Below the pieces are notes generated by a model that saw only the letters and a program-made list of their open reading frames with translations, was not told the origin of the DNA and ran no database searches. The position numbers and the translations under genes were made by a program. Below are positions 1-8,952 of a stretch of DNA of 20,423 nucleotides, in pieces. Each line of letters begins with the position of its first letter. Within the stretch, counting starts at the first letter, position 1. Source of the stretch: an uncultured Fidelibacterota bacterium (lineage in GTDB: Bacteria > Marinisomatota > Marinisomatia > Marinisomatales > TCS55); assembly GCA_913046805.1 (NCBI GenBank), contig CAJWTA010000012.1:1-20423 (forward strand), given 5' to 3'.

Positions 1-185
<185 letters not shown>

Positions 186-227
186 TTAAATCAATATAAA
201 GCTATTATTTTAGCAATGCTAAGTAAG

Positions 228-1451
228 TTACATATTGTCGATTATTGCTCTTCCAAAACCAGAACAAGAAACCTTTGTAGCTCCGTTCATAAGGCGATGA
301 AAATCATAGGTGACGGTCTTATTTTGTATTGAAGATTCGATACCTTGAATTATTAAATCCGCAGCTTCCTGCCAACCGATATATTCTAACATCATAACAC
401 CAGATAAGATCACAGAGGATGGATTTACCATATCTTTACCTGCGTATTTGGGTGCAGTTCCATGAGTAGCTTCAAATATTGCATGACCTGAGCTATAATT
501 AATATTAGCTCCTGGAGCTATACCGATACCGCCAACGATAGCAGCTAACGCATCTGAAATATAGTCACCATTTAAGTTTAATGTACAAATAACATCATAT
601 TCTGAGGGACGAAGTAATATCTGCTGCAAAAAAGCATCCGCAATTACATCCTTAATAATTATTTCGTTGCCATTATTATTTATAACTTGCCATGGCCCAC
701 CTTCGTAATCGGTTGAATTAAATTCTTTTTTTGCAAGGTCATAACCCCACTCTTTAAACTTACCTTCGGTAAATTTCATTATATTGCCTTTATGTACTAA
801 AGTCACTGATTTTCTGTTGTGATCGATAGCATACTGCAATGCAGCCCTAACGATTCTTTCTGTTCCTTCAACTGAAACTGGTTTCACCCCGAGGGACACT
901 GTATCGGGAAATCTAATATTGGTCACATTCATTTCATTTATTAGAAAATCTTTCACTTTTTCGACTTCATCTGTACCATGCGACCATTCTATGCCAGCGT
1001 ATATATCTTCTGTGTTTTCTCTGAAAATAACCATATCAACTAAAGAGGGGTCTTTTACGGGAGAAGGAACTCCATTAAACCAAGTAACAGGTCTAACACA
1101 AGCATACAGATCCAAAACCTGTCTTAAGGTAACATTCAAAGATCGCATACCTCCTCCAACAGGAGTTGTCAATGGACCTTTTATAGCGACTAAATATTCT
1201 TTGATATCCTCTAGGGTCTCATCTGGAAGCCAAGATTTTTTTTCGTTAAAAGCTTTTTCACCAGCATAAATCTCTTTCCATATAATTTTCTTATGATCGC
1301 CATATGCTTTATTTATTGCATGATCAAATACCATTTGTGATGCATTCCAAATATCAGAACCTATACCATCTCCTTCAATAAATGGAATAGTTGGATTATT
1401 AGGAACTACTAATTTATTATTATCAAAAAATATCTTATTTTCTTGTACCAT
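228..1451 (-). CDS. icd: NADP-dependent isocitrate dehydrogenase
   Basis: This is a 407-residue protein close in length and sequence to E. coli Icd. It oxidatively decarboxylates isocitrate to 2-oxoglutarate in the TCA cycle, producing NADPH. Substrate residues are in place: S104 in RSLNVTLRQ (the serine phosphorylated by AceK in E. coli), R110, R120, R144, Y151 and K221. The metal-binding aspartates are D272, D296 and D300. The coenzyme region [11 protein letters not shown] (K335, Y336) with Y382 and R386 is the NADP-specific pattern, not the NAD pattern. The ATG start lies 2 bp after the upstream zinc-ribbon gene, so the two are very probably co-transcribed. No aceK is visible, so phosphorylation control is not implied. 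Confidence 0.96.
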   Translation of the reverse strand: MVQENKIFFDNNKLVVPNNPTIPFIEGDGIGSDIWNASQMVFDHAINKAYGDHKKIIWKEIYAGEKAFNEKKSWLPDETLEDIKEYLVAIKGPLTTPVGGGMRSLNVTLRQVLDLYACVRPVTWFNGVPSPVKDPSLVDMVIFRENTEDIYAGIEWSHGTDEVEKVKDFLINEMNVTNIRFPDTVSLGVKPVSVEGTERIVRAALQYAIDHNRKSVTLVHKGNIMKFTEGKFKEWGYDLAKKEFNSTDYEGGPWQVINNNGNEIIIKDVIADAFLQQILLRPSEYDVICTLNLNGDYISDALAAIVGGIGIAPGANINYSSGHAIFEATHGTAPKYAGKDMVNPSSVILSGVMMLEYIGWQEAADLIIQGIESSIQNKTVTYDFHRLMNGATKVSCSGFGRAIIDNM

Positions 1452-1453
1452 TT

Positions 1454-1714
1454 CTATCGTTTCTTACTTTTCTTTTTAGTTGAATTCTTATCGTTTTTAC
1501 TGTTTTCTGATTTACCCGATTTTTTTGATTTACTTTTAGCATAATCGGTTAGATAGAAACCGCTACCCTTGAAAATGAGTCCAGTACCACCACTTACCAA
1601 TCTTCGGATCTTATTGCTGCACACAGAACATTTTTGGATGGGATCATCGGACATAGATTGAAAAAACTCATATGTCTTATCGCATTTTTCACAAAAATAA
1701 TCATAAGTAGGCAT
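1454..1714 (-). CDS. FmdB-family small zinc-ribbon protein
   Basis: This 86-residue protein has an N-terminal CxxC...CxxC zinc ribbon (C8, C11, C29, C32) beginning [19 protein letters not shown], the typical FmdB/CxxC_CxxC_SSSS pattern. It is followed by [17 protein letters not shown] (residues about 42-58) and a 28-residue tail made almost entirely of Lys, Ser, Asn and Asp. The FmdB family was named from a putative regulator of formamidase, but its biochemical role is not established; binding of nucleic acid or protein is a guess. The Lys-rich tail would suit an RNA or DNA contact. It sits 2 bp before icd and 65 bp after coaD. Confidence 0.88.
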   Translation of the reverse strand: MPTYDYFCEKCDKTYEFFQSMSDDPIQKCSVCSNKIRRLVSGGTGLIFKGSGFYLTDYAKSKSKKSGKSENSKNDKNSTKKKSKKR

Positions 1715-1779
1715 AATCAGTGGTGAAATTTATAACGAAATGCTGACTTTTAACAGCTTGTATAGGGTACAATTATGAG

Positions 1780-2262
1780 TTAATTGAACTTTGCTTTTAA
1801 TGCAGATAGAACATTTTTTGGCACGTATTTAGCTATATCCCCATTAAGCTTTGAGACATTCTTAACCATAGAAGAATTTATATGGACATATTTATCAGAT
1901 GTGACCATGAGTAGGGTTGAAACATTAGGGTTCAAATGGTTGTTCATCGTTGCCATTTGAAATTCGAATTCAAAATCAGAAACATGTCGCAATCCACGTA
2001 TGAGTCCGCAGGCACTATGTTCCTTCGCAAAATCAGCTATTAAGCCCTCTGTAGAAAGGGTTTTGATGTTTTTTAGGTGTGATGTTGCACCATCAGCTAA
2101 ATCCATGCGCTCTTGGATGGTGAACAATGGGTTTTTATCAATGTTGACAGCTATTGCTATTATAACCTCATCAAAAATTCGTGAAGCTCTTTCTACAATA
2201 TCAATATGGCCCATGTGTATCGGGTCAAAGGTTCCTGGATATATTACTGTTTTATGATTCAT
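1780..2262 (-). CDS. coaD: Phosphopantetheine adenylyltransferase
   Basis: This 160-residue enzyme has the usual CoaD length and transfers AMP from ATP to 4'-phosphopantetheine, giving dephospho-CoA in the penultimate step of CoA synthesis. The nucleotidyltransferase motif PGTFDPIHMGH covers residues 9-19 (T11, H16, H19). The substrate loop has K43 and FTIQER, the IRGLR motif is at 88-92 (R89, R92), and the C-terminal INSSMVKNV (128-136) corresponds to the ISSSLVKE motif. The ATG start overlaps the end of rsmD by 11 bp. rsmD-coaD is a common bacterial gene pair, which supports the call and suggests translational coupling. Confidence 0.96.
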   Translation of the reverse strand: MNHKTVIYPGTFDPIHMGHIDIVERASRIFDEVIIAIAVNIDKNPLFTIQERMDLADGATSHLKNIKTLSTEGLIADFAKEHSACGLIRGLRHVSDFEFEFQMATMNNHLNPNVSTLLMVTSDKYVHINSSMVKNVSKLNGDIAKYVPKNVLSALKAKFN

Positions 2263-2770
2263 TCTTCCAAAAATTTAACTGTGTATCACCAAATTCTCTA
2301 ACTCTAAATGGTGGATTGGAAAATTGTTGCTGAACAGATTCTAATACAAACATACCATTATTATGCAACATGCCGATTGATTGATCAATTATTGGATCTA
2401 AATTTGTTGAGTTATAAGGTGGGTCTGCAAAAATTATATCAAATTTTTTGTCTTCTTTTAAAAATCTAAATACATCATCTTTTAATATTTGACACCTATC
2501 ATCAGAAATACCCAATAAAGCGAAATTAATTTTGAGCAAAGCATTGGCGCGGACACTTTTTTCAACCAACATTACATGTCTTACCCCCCTGCTACAAGCC
2601 TCAAAACCAATAATACCTGTGCCTGAGAAAAGATCTAAAAATGTTTTACCCTCAATATTACCTAATATATCAAACAGACTTTTTCTTGCTAGAGCTGTAG
2701 TGGGACGGTAAGGCGCATTTTTTACAGTTTTAATTCTCCTCCCCTTTAAATTGCCTGCATGAATTTGCAC
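2252..2770 (-). CDS. rsmD: 16S rRNA (guanine(966)-N2)-methyltransferase
   Basis: This 172-residue class I SAM methyltransferase is predicted to methylate N2 of G966 in 16S rRNA during 30S assembly. It has the family N-terminus IHAGNLKGRRIK, then RPTTALARKSLFDIL (22-36), the SAM-binding loop LDLFSGTGIIGFEA (45-58), and the catalytic DPPY motif at 116-119. The start is GTG at 2768-2770, because the nearby ATG at 2758-2760 is out of frame and the N-terminal motif requires the upstream start. No strong Shine-Dalgarno sequence is visible. It lies 20 bp downstream of the PilM/GspL-like gene and overlaps coaD by 11 bp. Confidence 0.94.
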   Translation of the reverse strand: MQIHAGNLKGRRIKTVKNAPYRPTTALARKSLFDILGNIEGKTFLDLFSGTGIIGFEACSRGVRHVMLVEKSVRANALLKINFALLGISDDRCQILKDDVFRFLKEDKKFDIIFADPPYNSTNLDPIIDQSIGMLHNNGMFVLESVQQQFSNPPFRVREFGDTQLNFWKNES

Positions 2771-2790
2771 GTTAATGCCAGGGGAAAGAA

Positions 2791-4479
2791 TTAGCTATCG
2801 CTGTAATTTAAATAAGTAATGAAAAATCTGATGTCGAGCTGTTTGTTTTTATCATCTTGTTTGATAATAGCTTTCTCAAGAACAAGATTTGAACCATTCA
2901 AAAGCATATAATTGAGAATATTTTTGATTGAGCTCATACTGTTTGCAGAAATGACGATTGGTGTGTGTTCAATAGCATTGCGAGAAAAAGGATCAAGTCG
3001 ATTAATGCTTATTCCTTTGAGTGTGTCAAGATATTCAAGCAATTCACTTAACAATATAGAATCAGAGGAAGAAAGAATTTTATTAAGATATGCATCATAT
3101 TGAACCAAATAACCAAATTCATACAAGTCTTCGCCTTCAAGTTGTCGCAAAGAATAGTTCAAAATATTACCAATAGTATCAACAGGAAATATTGTATTCT
3201 TTGATCCTACTAGCAATATATCCATTTTACCTCTACCAGCCTGAACATTAATAATCTGAGTGCTGTCAATAATTGTGGACATGGTAAGGATACTTTTCGC
3301 TAGGCTTTGAGACCTGATGAGTGAAATTTCATCAAAATAATTCCTAACCTCAGTAAAGTTGTTTAGAGATTCATCTGGTGATATAACTGGCGAAGATGGG
3401 TTCAGATAAGATTGAACCTCAAGCTCCAATCGCTCATAAATTGCAGGAAGATCTTCTCTAAAAATAACTGCTGTCAATGCCCCAAAGAAAAAAAGATAAG
3501 CAAAAAATTGCTGAAAATTTGATTTTTTTCTTTTTGAAGGTTTTTTTCTTTTTTTATTTTTTTCTTCGGCTGGCTTTTTATCGTCTAGTGTTTCTTTTTC
3601 TGGGACATGAAGACCTGGACTGCTAAAGAAATTCAAGGCATGACCGAGCACATCGCCATTGATTAAAGCCGTTGAAACTGCTTGAGAAAAGATGGTCAAC
3701 TCTTTAGGAATTTTTATATCATTTTTTTTGACATTTTTAAATGGATCAACTTGACGAATGCGCTTGCCTTCGAAGTGAGATTTCCTACGATATGAAAGTT
3801 TTCCAGGGATTATAATTTGACCTTTAAATATGTCGCTTTCATTGATAGATCCATCATTAGATGACAATTTCCATTTATTCTTGGTGAACTTGGCGTCACC
3901 GTGCGTAAAGCAATTTTTTGAATAATGGTAGTATTGATAACCGCTTTTGTCGTTAATTAGCAAAGTTATTCCCCTGCTTCGATTCAAACCGTAAAAGGCG
4001 CTACTCTCAGTGCCCATCCATACAGGATTACCGCCTAACTCTTGAATGGATATTTTTAACCTTTCTGTTAAAACGGAAGAAACTTTAAGGGAAAAAATAT
4101 TTTTTCTATTTTCTGAGAACGATTTACCAAAAAATTCATCGCTTGATTCATCCTCTTTGATAAAGCGTTGTCCTATTGTCCATTTGGATAGTTCCCAGCT
4201 ATCAGCTTCTGACATTTCATCATCAGGGTAAACTACTGCTGTTGAGCAAAAACTATCTGGGATAGTGACATAGACCTGTTCTCCTTCAAACGAAAACTTC
4301 TTTTTTTGAAGTTGAAGAACTGTATTTATTTCATTAATAAGCTCTTTACTGCTAGGGTTATCAGATATTTTTTTTGATTTAAATGGAACATAGGATACCG
4401 ATTGCAAAACCGGTTTGCCTGTTTCGTGATTCCACTTGATGCATTGAATATGCTTATTGGATACTAAAAGATGTATCAC
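2791..4479 (-). CDS. PilM/GspL-like single-pass membrane protein
   Basis: This 562-residue protein appears to have three parts. Residues 1-290 look like the actin-fold, PilM/GspL-type cytoplasmic domain: VYVTIPDSF, a W-E-L-S-K-W segment near 95-100, LGGNPVWMGTESSAFYGL at 148-165 and ITLLINDKSG at 171-180. A very Lys-rich linker (301-319) then leads to one hydrophobic segment at about 324-341, followed by about 220 residues predicted to be periplasmic. That layout matches GspL of type II secretion, or PilM joined to a PilN-like part. The start is GTG at 4477-4479, 9 bp after the upstream gene. No ATPase, PilQ/GspD or PilC/GspF gene is in the window, so the system served is unknown. The fold assignment is by pattern only. 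Confidence 0.55.
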   Translation of the reverse strand: MIHLLVSNKHIQCIKWNHETGKPVLQSVSYVPFKSKKISDNPSSKELINEINTVLQLQKKKFSFEGEQVYVTIPDSFCSTAVVYPDDEMSEADSWELSKWTIGQRFIKEDESSDEFFGKSFSENRKNIFSLKVSSVLTERLKISIQELGGNPVWMGTESSAFYGLNRSRGITLLINDKSGYQYYHYSKNCFTHGDAKFTKNKWKLSSNDGSINESDIFKGQIIIPGKLSYRRKSHFEGKRIRQVDPFKNVKKNDIKIPKELTIFSQAVSTALINGDVLGHALNFFSSPGLHVPEKETLDDKKPAEEKNKKRKKPSKRKKSNFQQFFAYLFFFGALTAVIFREDLPAIYERLELEVQSYLNPSSPVISPDESLNNFTEVRNYFDEISLIRSQSLAKSILTMSTIIDSTQIINVQAGRGKMDILLVGSKNTIFPVDTIGNILNYSLRQLEGEDLYEFGYLVQYDAYLNKILSSSDSILLSELLEYLDTLKGISINRLDPFSRNAIEHTPIVISANSMSSIKNILNYMLLNGSNLVLEKAIIKQDDKNKQLDIRFFITYLNYSDS

Positions 4480-4488
4480 TGAGGTGTT

Positions 4489-5262
4489 TTACCTATCCCA
4501 GCTTTTAGAGCCATCATCTATAAAGCCATGATTAGCGGCCTTAAAAGCAAACAACGCATACCTTCGACGCACTATAGTCTCTTCAATAGGGCTTTCAACT
4601 CGGACAGAGTTACCTTCATCTTTAAGGGATATCAAGTAAGGCTTTTCTGAAACTGGGCAAAAATACATGGATGAATCAGGCATATATGTATCGTAATAAT
4701 TAATAACTTCCACGCGTTCGGTAGGCACCTCTTCAACCAACTCGACAAAATTAGAGTCGGACATAAACTTATTTAAAAGTTTTTTCTGAACATAGGAGGT
4801 ATCGTTACGTGATAACTCTTCTGAGTACATTACAATTGTTGAGATGGTGTCTGATATCGTATCACGACGCATCATTGGAAAGCCAAAAGTTGTATCAAAT
4901 TCTATATCGTAACCCTTTGGAACATTAACATTGAAGGTTTTGTTGTTAAGAGTTATCGATTGATTTCCAATATATGTAGAATCGCCAGACAGCGAATCTC
5001 GCACAGAATTAACAACTTGCACAGCCCATAATCCATCGGATGAAAACTCACCCATAACAGATTTATAAAAACTTTGCACGTCAAACATGTTCTCCATATA
5101 AAATTGGCTTTTGCTTTCATAGGATTCTTCTTCGTCCCATATCGCTCTGGGTACGTAAATACTGATTATTAGAAAAATAAAAGCCAGAACTATACCCAGT
5201 TCCAAAAAATCAGAAAGGGTTTTTCTTTTTTCGTTCGATAATTTATTTAGGTTGTCATTCAT
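4489..5262 (-). CDS. Uncharacterised N-terminally anchored protein, possibly a degenerate pseudopilin
   Basis: I do not recognise a firm family for this 257-residue protein. A basic stretch (EKRK, 11-14) precedes one hydrophobic helix at about 22-38 (LGIVLAFIFLIISIYVP). A glutamate (E21) and a proline (P38) flank the helix with the same spacing as E5 and P22 of mature type IV pilins, but the prepilin glycine expected before the cleavage site is absent (L16 instead). The rest is soluble and acidic, rich in D, S, T and E. A CPVSEKPYLISL segment (about 202-213) recalls the cysteine/YxI turn seen in some pseudopilin-like proteins. It is followed 9 bp later by the PilM/GspL-like gene, which supports a shared envelope role. 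Secretion or pilus function is inference. Confidence 0.5.
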   Translation of the reverse strand: MNDNLNKLSNEKRKTLSDFLELGIVLAFIFLIISIYVPRAIWDEEESYESKSQFYMENMFDVQSFYKSVMGEFSSDGLWAVQVVNSVRDSLSGDSTYIGNQSITLNNKTFNVNVPKGYDIEFDTTFGFPMMRRDTISDTISTIVMYSEELSRNDTSYVQKKLLNKFMSDSNFVELVEEVPTERVEVINYYDTYMPDSSMYFCPVSEKPYLISLKDEGNSVRVESPIEETIVRRRYALFAFKAANHGFIDDGSKSWDR

Positions 5263-5367
5263 ATTTAGTTCTATTCAGTGGTAGTGCGTAAAAATATATA
5301 TTCAATTCATTTAGATAATAACACAATTTATATTTACAAACATACGTTAGTCTAGTGAATAATAAAA
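5263..5367 (-). promoter_or_regulatory. 105-bp AT-rich intergenic region, possible internal promoter
   Basis: This is the largest gap inside the gene run apart from the one before the PorV-like gene, lying between the dnaJ stop and the next gene start. On the coding strand it has TATGTTTG, resembling the Bacteroidota -7 element TAnnTTTG, but no TTTG sits at the matching upstream distance. A weak TTGTAA/TTATCT pair with 15-bp spacing is also present. Neither is convincing. Gap size alone suggests a promoter for the downstream genes. Confidence 0.22.
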
Positions 5368-6480
5368 TCAATCTAACTCAATACGTCTGAATTTGGGATT
5401 TGTGTCACTGTTGGTATTTTTAAATTCGTCCAAAAGCTTTTTCTGCTTAGAAGAAAGTTTTTGTGGCGTATCAACATGAACACGCATCAACTGATCACCT
5501 CTTGATGATCCACGCATTCTTGGAAAACCCTTACCACGCATTCGCAATAGCTGTGAGGATTGAATACCTGGAGGAATTTTAAGTTTAGCTTTTCCATCAA
5601 GCGTAGGTACTTCCAATGTTAAACCCAATGCTGCATCGTAAAACTGTATTACAACTTCAGCTATAACATCCTCACCATTTCGAGTAAAAATAGGATGCTC
5701 TTCTTCTTCAAAAAAGATAATTAGATCTCCAGATTGATAGCCTTTTGGACCTTTATTGCCTTGTTGGTTAAGTGTCATGTAATTTCCATGTGAAACACCC
5801 GAAGGCACTTTGATCTTAATTTCTACATCTTTACGTGTGAGACCACTGCCCCCACAGCTAGTGCATGGATTTTTAATTATTTGCCCTGAACCAGTACAAA
5901 CTGGACATTCTCTAACGGAAACAGATTGACCAAAAAACGATTGAGAAACTTGACGAACTTGGCCCGCTCCATTACATTGCTGACAGGATGTTGGCATAGT
6001 GCCAGATTTTGCTCCGCTACCAGAACATGGATCACACTGCTCGAGGCGCTTAATTTTTAAGGTCTTACTTACACCGTTATAAATGTCCACATAAGATAAT
6101 TTTAAATTAACCTTTAGATCGCGAGCTTTTTTTACTCTCGAACTTCTGCCACCTCCAAAAATTCCACCAAATGGATCAAAACTATCACCAAATATGTCAC
6201 CAAAATTATTTAAAATATCCTCCATTGACATACCACCTTGAAAGCCTTGACTACCACCTCCGCTTACACCAGCATGGCCAAATTGGTCATACTGCTGTCG
6301 TTTTTGATCGTCTGATAAAACAGAATATGCTTCCGCAGCTTCTTTAAACTTCTTTTCAGCTTCTGCATCATTAGGGTTTTTATCAGGATGATACTTCATA
6401 GCGATTTTGCGATATGATTTTTTTATATCCTCTGAATTGGCGCCCTTTTGTACACCTAATATGTCATAATAATCTCTCAT
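5368..6480 (-). CDS. dnaJ: Chaperone DnaJ (type I Hsp40)
   Basis: This 370-residue class I J-protein delivers unfolded clients to DnaK and stimulates its ATPase. The J domain is at residues 1-68, with HPD at 31-33. A Gly/Phe-rich linker follows at about 69-112. The zinc region has all four CxxCxGxG repeats (cysteines 149/152, 166/169, 192/195, 206/209), followed by the C-terminal client-binding domains, with GKGFPRMRG near 308-316. The length and domain order are complete. The ATG overlaps the grpE stop as ATGA (4 bp), so translation of the two is probably coupled. dnaK is not in this window. Confidence 0.97.
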   Translation of the reverse strand: MRDYYDILGVQKGANSEDIKKSYRKIAMKYHPDKNPNDAEAEKKFKEAAEAYSVLSDDQKRQQYDQFGHAGVSGGGSQGFQGGMSMEDILNNFGDIFGDSFDPFGGIFGGGRSSRVKKARDLKVNLKLSYVDIYNGVSKTLKIKRLEQCDPCSGSGAKSGTMPTSCQQCNGAGQVRQVSQSFFGQSVSVRECPVCTGSGQIIKNPCTSCGGSGLTRKDVEIKIKVPSGVSHGNYMTLNQQGNKGPKGYQSGDLIIFFEEEEHPIFTRNGEDVIAEVVIQFYDAALGLTLEVPTLDGKAKLKIPPGIQSSQLLRMRGKGFPRMRGSSRGDQLMRVHVDTPQKLSSKQKKLLDEFKNTNSDTNPKFRRIELD

Positions 6481-7010
6481 GAAGGAGTTTGATTCACAAC
6501 GACTTTAGCGTGCCTTATTACGCGATCTTTATAAAGATAGCCCTTTTCAAAAACCTCGAGGATTTCATTTTCATTTTTACCTTCTTCATTTCTAATCATT
6601 AATGCGTCATGCAATTCAGGATCTAGAGTGTCACCAGGATTAGCAAATGTTTTTACTTCTCTAGCATTAAATTCCTTATTTATTTTATTCATGATTAGCG
6701 CAATACCGTCTACTAATTTTACAGTTTTTTCATCATTTTCCTTTGATAGAGCATCGCTCATCCTCTCTAAATCATCTAGTACGGATAGAAATTGCTTAAT
6801 AACAGACATGCCTTCATAGCTTAGTAAACTTACAATCTCTTTATCTTTTCTTTTTCTAAAGTTGTCAAACTCGGCTTTAAGCCTTAAATATTTTTCGTTA
6901 TTTTCCTGTAATAAAGTTTCTAAATCAGAAATAGTGTTCTTCAGCTTTTCTGTTGGTGATGGTTTTTTTGTTCTTTTTGGAGATGTTTTTGTAGTTTTTT
7001 TAGATGGCAT
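6477..7010 (-). CDS. grpE: Nucleotide exchange factor GrpE
   Basis: This 177-residue protein acts as the ADP-release factor for DnaK in the cytoplasm. After a Lys/Thr/Pro-rich disordered N-terminus (1-22) comes a predicted coiled coil (about 23-60), with [18 protein letters not shown] being typical of GrpE. The C-terminal signature runs from [11 protein letters not shown] (129-139) through [22 protein letters not shown] (152-173). The gene overlaps hrcA by 11 bp at its start and dnaJ by 4 bp at its end. A short AAGG about 9 bases before the ATG may serve as the ribosome binding site. Confidence 0.96.
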   Translation of the reverse strand: MPSKKTTKTSPKRTKKPSPTEKLKNTISDLETLLQENNEKYLRLKAEFDNFRKRKDKEIVSLLSYEGMSVIKQFLSVLDDLERMSDALSKENDEKTVKLVDGIALIMNKINKEFNAREVKTFANPGDTLDPELHDALMIRNEEGKNENEILEVFEKGYLYKDRVIRHAKVVVNQTPS

Positions 7011-8031
7011 CTTGAACGACCTTTTTAAATGTATTTAAAATATTTTTTACATTGATATAATTAAGTCTTTTTGGACCAATGACTCCTATTCTTCCCGACA
7101 TAGCATTAGTTTCAAATTTTGAGGTTAGGATAGCGCAATCTTTGAACGTCTTATCCTTATTTTCTCTTCCGATCAGATCATAGTCACTGCTTGTATCAAA
7201 ATGATTATTTAAGTACCCATTTAAATAGGTTTTTTCCAATGCAGGTAAAATTTGTTGAAGATTGGCTATATTTTGAAATTCTGGCTGTTCAAGTAGTACA
7301 TTAATAGGTGATGTATATATTAATTTATTATTTGAAATAGAAAAATATGAAAAACGCTCATTAATAAGTATCTGGACTAGTTCATGGTTGAAAATTAACG
7401 TATTATTAAGGCGGTCAGTGATCGTATTTTGTATCTCACTTAAGGATAAACCGATCAATCTATCTTTAAGTAAATAAGTAATGGAGTCAATATATTTTGC
7501 TGCGATTGCGATCTCCAGATCAAGAACAATTGATTTCACAAGACCATTTTCAGTTGCTAAAACAAGCATTACTCGACATTCATTCAATTCTACTAGCTCT
7601 ATATCCTTCAATATGCTATTATGGTAATCTGTTATCGTCACAACACCAAACATATTACTTAATTTTGAGACCATTAGAGCCGTAGCATTTAAAAGCTCAT
7701 CAACATTGGAAGATATGGTTTTTAATTCGTCCTCAAGGTTTGTGATCTTATCTTTCGATGATAGGCTCGAAGCGTTGATGGTATTAATATAAAATCTGTA
7801 AGCCAGATCGGTAGGAATTCTTCCACCCGATTTATGCATTTGCTTTAAAAAGCCCTCTTTTTCAAGATCTGACATCACATTTCGAATGGTTGCTGATGAT
7901 AAACTTTCATTAATGTTACTTTGAACGTATTTCGAAGAGATAGGAGAGCAAGTATTAATATAGCCTTCGACAATTGAAGTCAGTATTGTAGAAAATCGCT
8001 TATCTAAGTTCTTGTATTCTTGTATTGGCAT
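7000..8031 (-). CDS. hrcA: Heat-inducible transcription repressor HrcA
   Basis: This 343-residue protein has the HrcA N-terminal winged helix: LSSATIRNVMSDLEKEGFL (44-62), then HKSGGRIPTDLAYRFYI (66-82), the most conserved block of the family. The rest is the GAF-like dimerisation and effector region. HrcA represses chaperone genes by binding the CIRCE inverted repeat and is kept active by GroEL in the organisms studied. The order hrcA-grpE-dnaJ with overlapping ends makes a heat-shock unit. The 51 bp upstream of hrcA holds no recognisable CIRCE repeat, so any HrcA target is either further upstream or elsewhere, for example at groESL. Confidence 0.94.
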   Translation of the reverse strand: MPIQEYKNLDKRFSTILTSIVEGYINTCSPISSKYVQSNINESLSSATIRNVMSDLEKEGFLKQMHKSGGRIPTDLAYRFYINTINASSLSSKDKITNLEDELKTISSNVDELLNATALMVSKLSNMFGVVTITDYHNSILKDIELVELNECRVMLVLATENGLVKSIVLDLEIAIAAKYIDSITYLLKDRLIGLSLSEIQNTITDRLNNTLIFNHELVQILINERFSYFSISNNKLIYTSPINVLLEQPEFQNIANLQQILPALEKTYLNGYLNNHFDTSSDYDLIGRENKDKTFKDCAILTSKFETNAMSGRIGVIGPKRLNYINVKNILNTFKKVVQDAI

Positions 8032-8082
8032 AAGTGTAAAATTAAATGATTTTTGCTACTTGAATCAAATTGTGTCTAATCT

Positions 8083-8952
8083 TTATTTGAGAAACCGAGA
8101 TATAGCTCTATTTGCGCCGACAAAACCTACTAGCATAGATAGCGAAAGAAGAACTTGAAAAATGAATAACTGGTCATAATAAATGTCAAATCTTGTTAAA
8201 TCGTATATTAAGTATTTGCTAAAGTTTAATATCCCAATAATTGTATACAGCGATAAAATTGTTGCGATTAGCCCATGCACCAAGCCTTCAATTATAAATG
8301 GACCTTTAACAAACCATTTGGTTGCGCCAATCAGCTGTAGGGATTTAATTAACTCTCTCTTAGATAGTACAGTTAGTCTTACTGTGTTCGATATGATAAA
8401 GACAGCTATAATAAGTGTAATTGAAACTATTATTACCATTACTTTTAAAAAGGTTTCATAATAATTTTCAATTCTTGAGATCAACTTTCCCTGGTGATTA
8501 ATCTCGTCAACCTCACGATACTTTCGCAAGCTTGAAATGATTGGCTTCAAGTCAATACGTGTAGGCCAATCTTTCTTTAAATTTATTACACAGCTTATAG
8601 GAAGAGGATTGTAACCTAGAATACTCAAAATATCATCTCCAAATTGAGACTTAAATATTCTTTCAGCATCTTTTTTTGAAATAATCGTGATGGAATTAAC
8701 ACCATTTATGGATTTAAAATCCTCAACAAGCTCTGTCACTCTTTTTTCGGTCACACCTTCTTTAAAAAACACCTCTATCTTGTATTTATCTCGAAGATAT
8801 TCTATTAGTTTATTGGTATTTTGACTAACGATTAGCAATGAGCCAGAAACTATGAGCGTTAGGTAAATTGAGAAAATGGATGACACTGCAGATGACTTGT
8901 GTCTCCATACATTTTTAAATCCCTCAGCCAATATAAAAATAAACTTATTCAT
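8083..8952 (-). CDS. ftsX: Cell division ABC-type permease FtsX
   Basis: This 289-residue membrane protein has the FtsX topology: cytoplasmic N-terminus, TM1 at about 22-43, a periplasmic domain of about 120 residues (45-165), then TM2 (168-188), TM3 (220-244) and TM4 (262-280). The cytoplasmic loop RELIKSLQLIGATKWFV (199-215) is the conserved FtsX/permease coupling segment. With FtsE it forms a divisome complex that relays ATP hydrolysis to peptidoglycan hydrolase activation in the periplasm. Its ATG directly follows the ftsE stop (TAGATG), with an AAGG six bases before the start. The partner hydrolase or EnvC-like activator is not in the window. Confidence 0.92.
   Translation of the reverse strand: MNKFIFILAEGFKNVWRHKSSAVSSIFSIYLTLIVSGSLLIVSQNTNKLIEYLRDKYKIEVFFKEGVTEKRVTELVEDFKSINGVNSITIISKKDAERIFKSQFGDDILSILGYNPLPISCVINLKKDWPTRIDLKPIISSLRKYREVDEINHQGKLISRIENYYETFLKVMVIIVSITLIIAVFIISNTVRLTVLSKRELIKSLQLIGATKWFVKGPFIIEGLVHGLIATILSLYTIIGILNFSKYLIYDLTRFDIYYDQLFIFQVLLSLSMLVGFVGANRAISRFLK

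Noticed and set aside
210..222. Palindrome TTAGC-AAT-GCTAA just after the icd stop, considered as a terminator
   Set aside because: The stem is only 5 bp, and the base run after it on the minus strand (AATAAT) is not a U-tract. obg follows at once in the same direction, so read-through is more likely.
919..1269. Plus-strand open frame of about 116 codons inside icd
   Set aside because: It lies fully opposite a highly conserved icd coding region, has no recognisable domain and no upstream signal; it is an antisense shadow.
2000..2257. Plus-strand open frame of about 85 codons opposite coaD
   Set aside because: The opposite strand encodes all catalytic motifs of CoaD; the plus-strand product matches nothing and its composition is explained by the complementary codons.
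8032..8082. Possible CIRCE operator upstream of hrcA
   Set aside because: No pair of arms resembling TTAGCACTC and GAGTGCTAA occurs; only AT-rich sequence is present.
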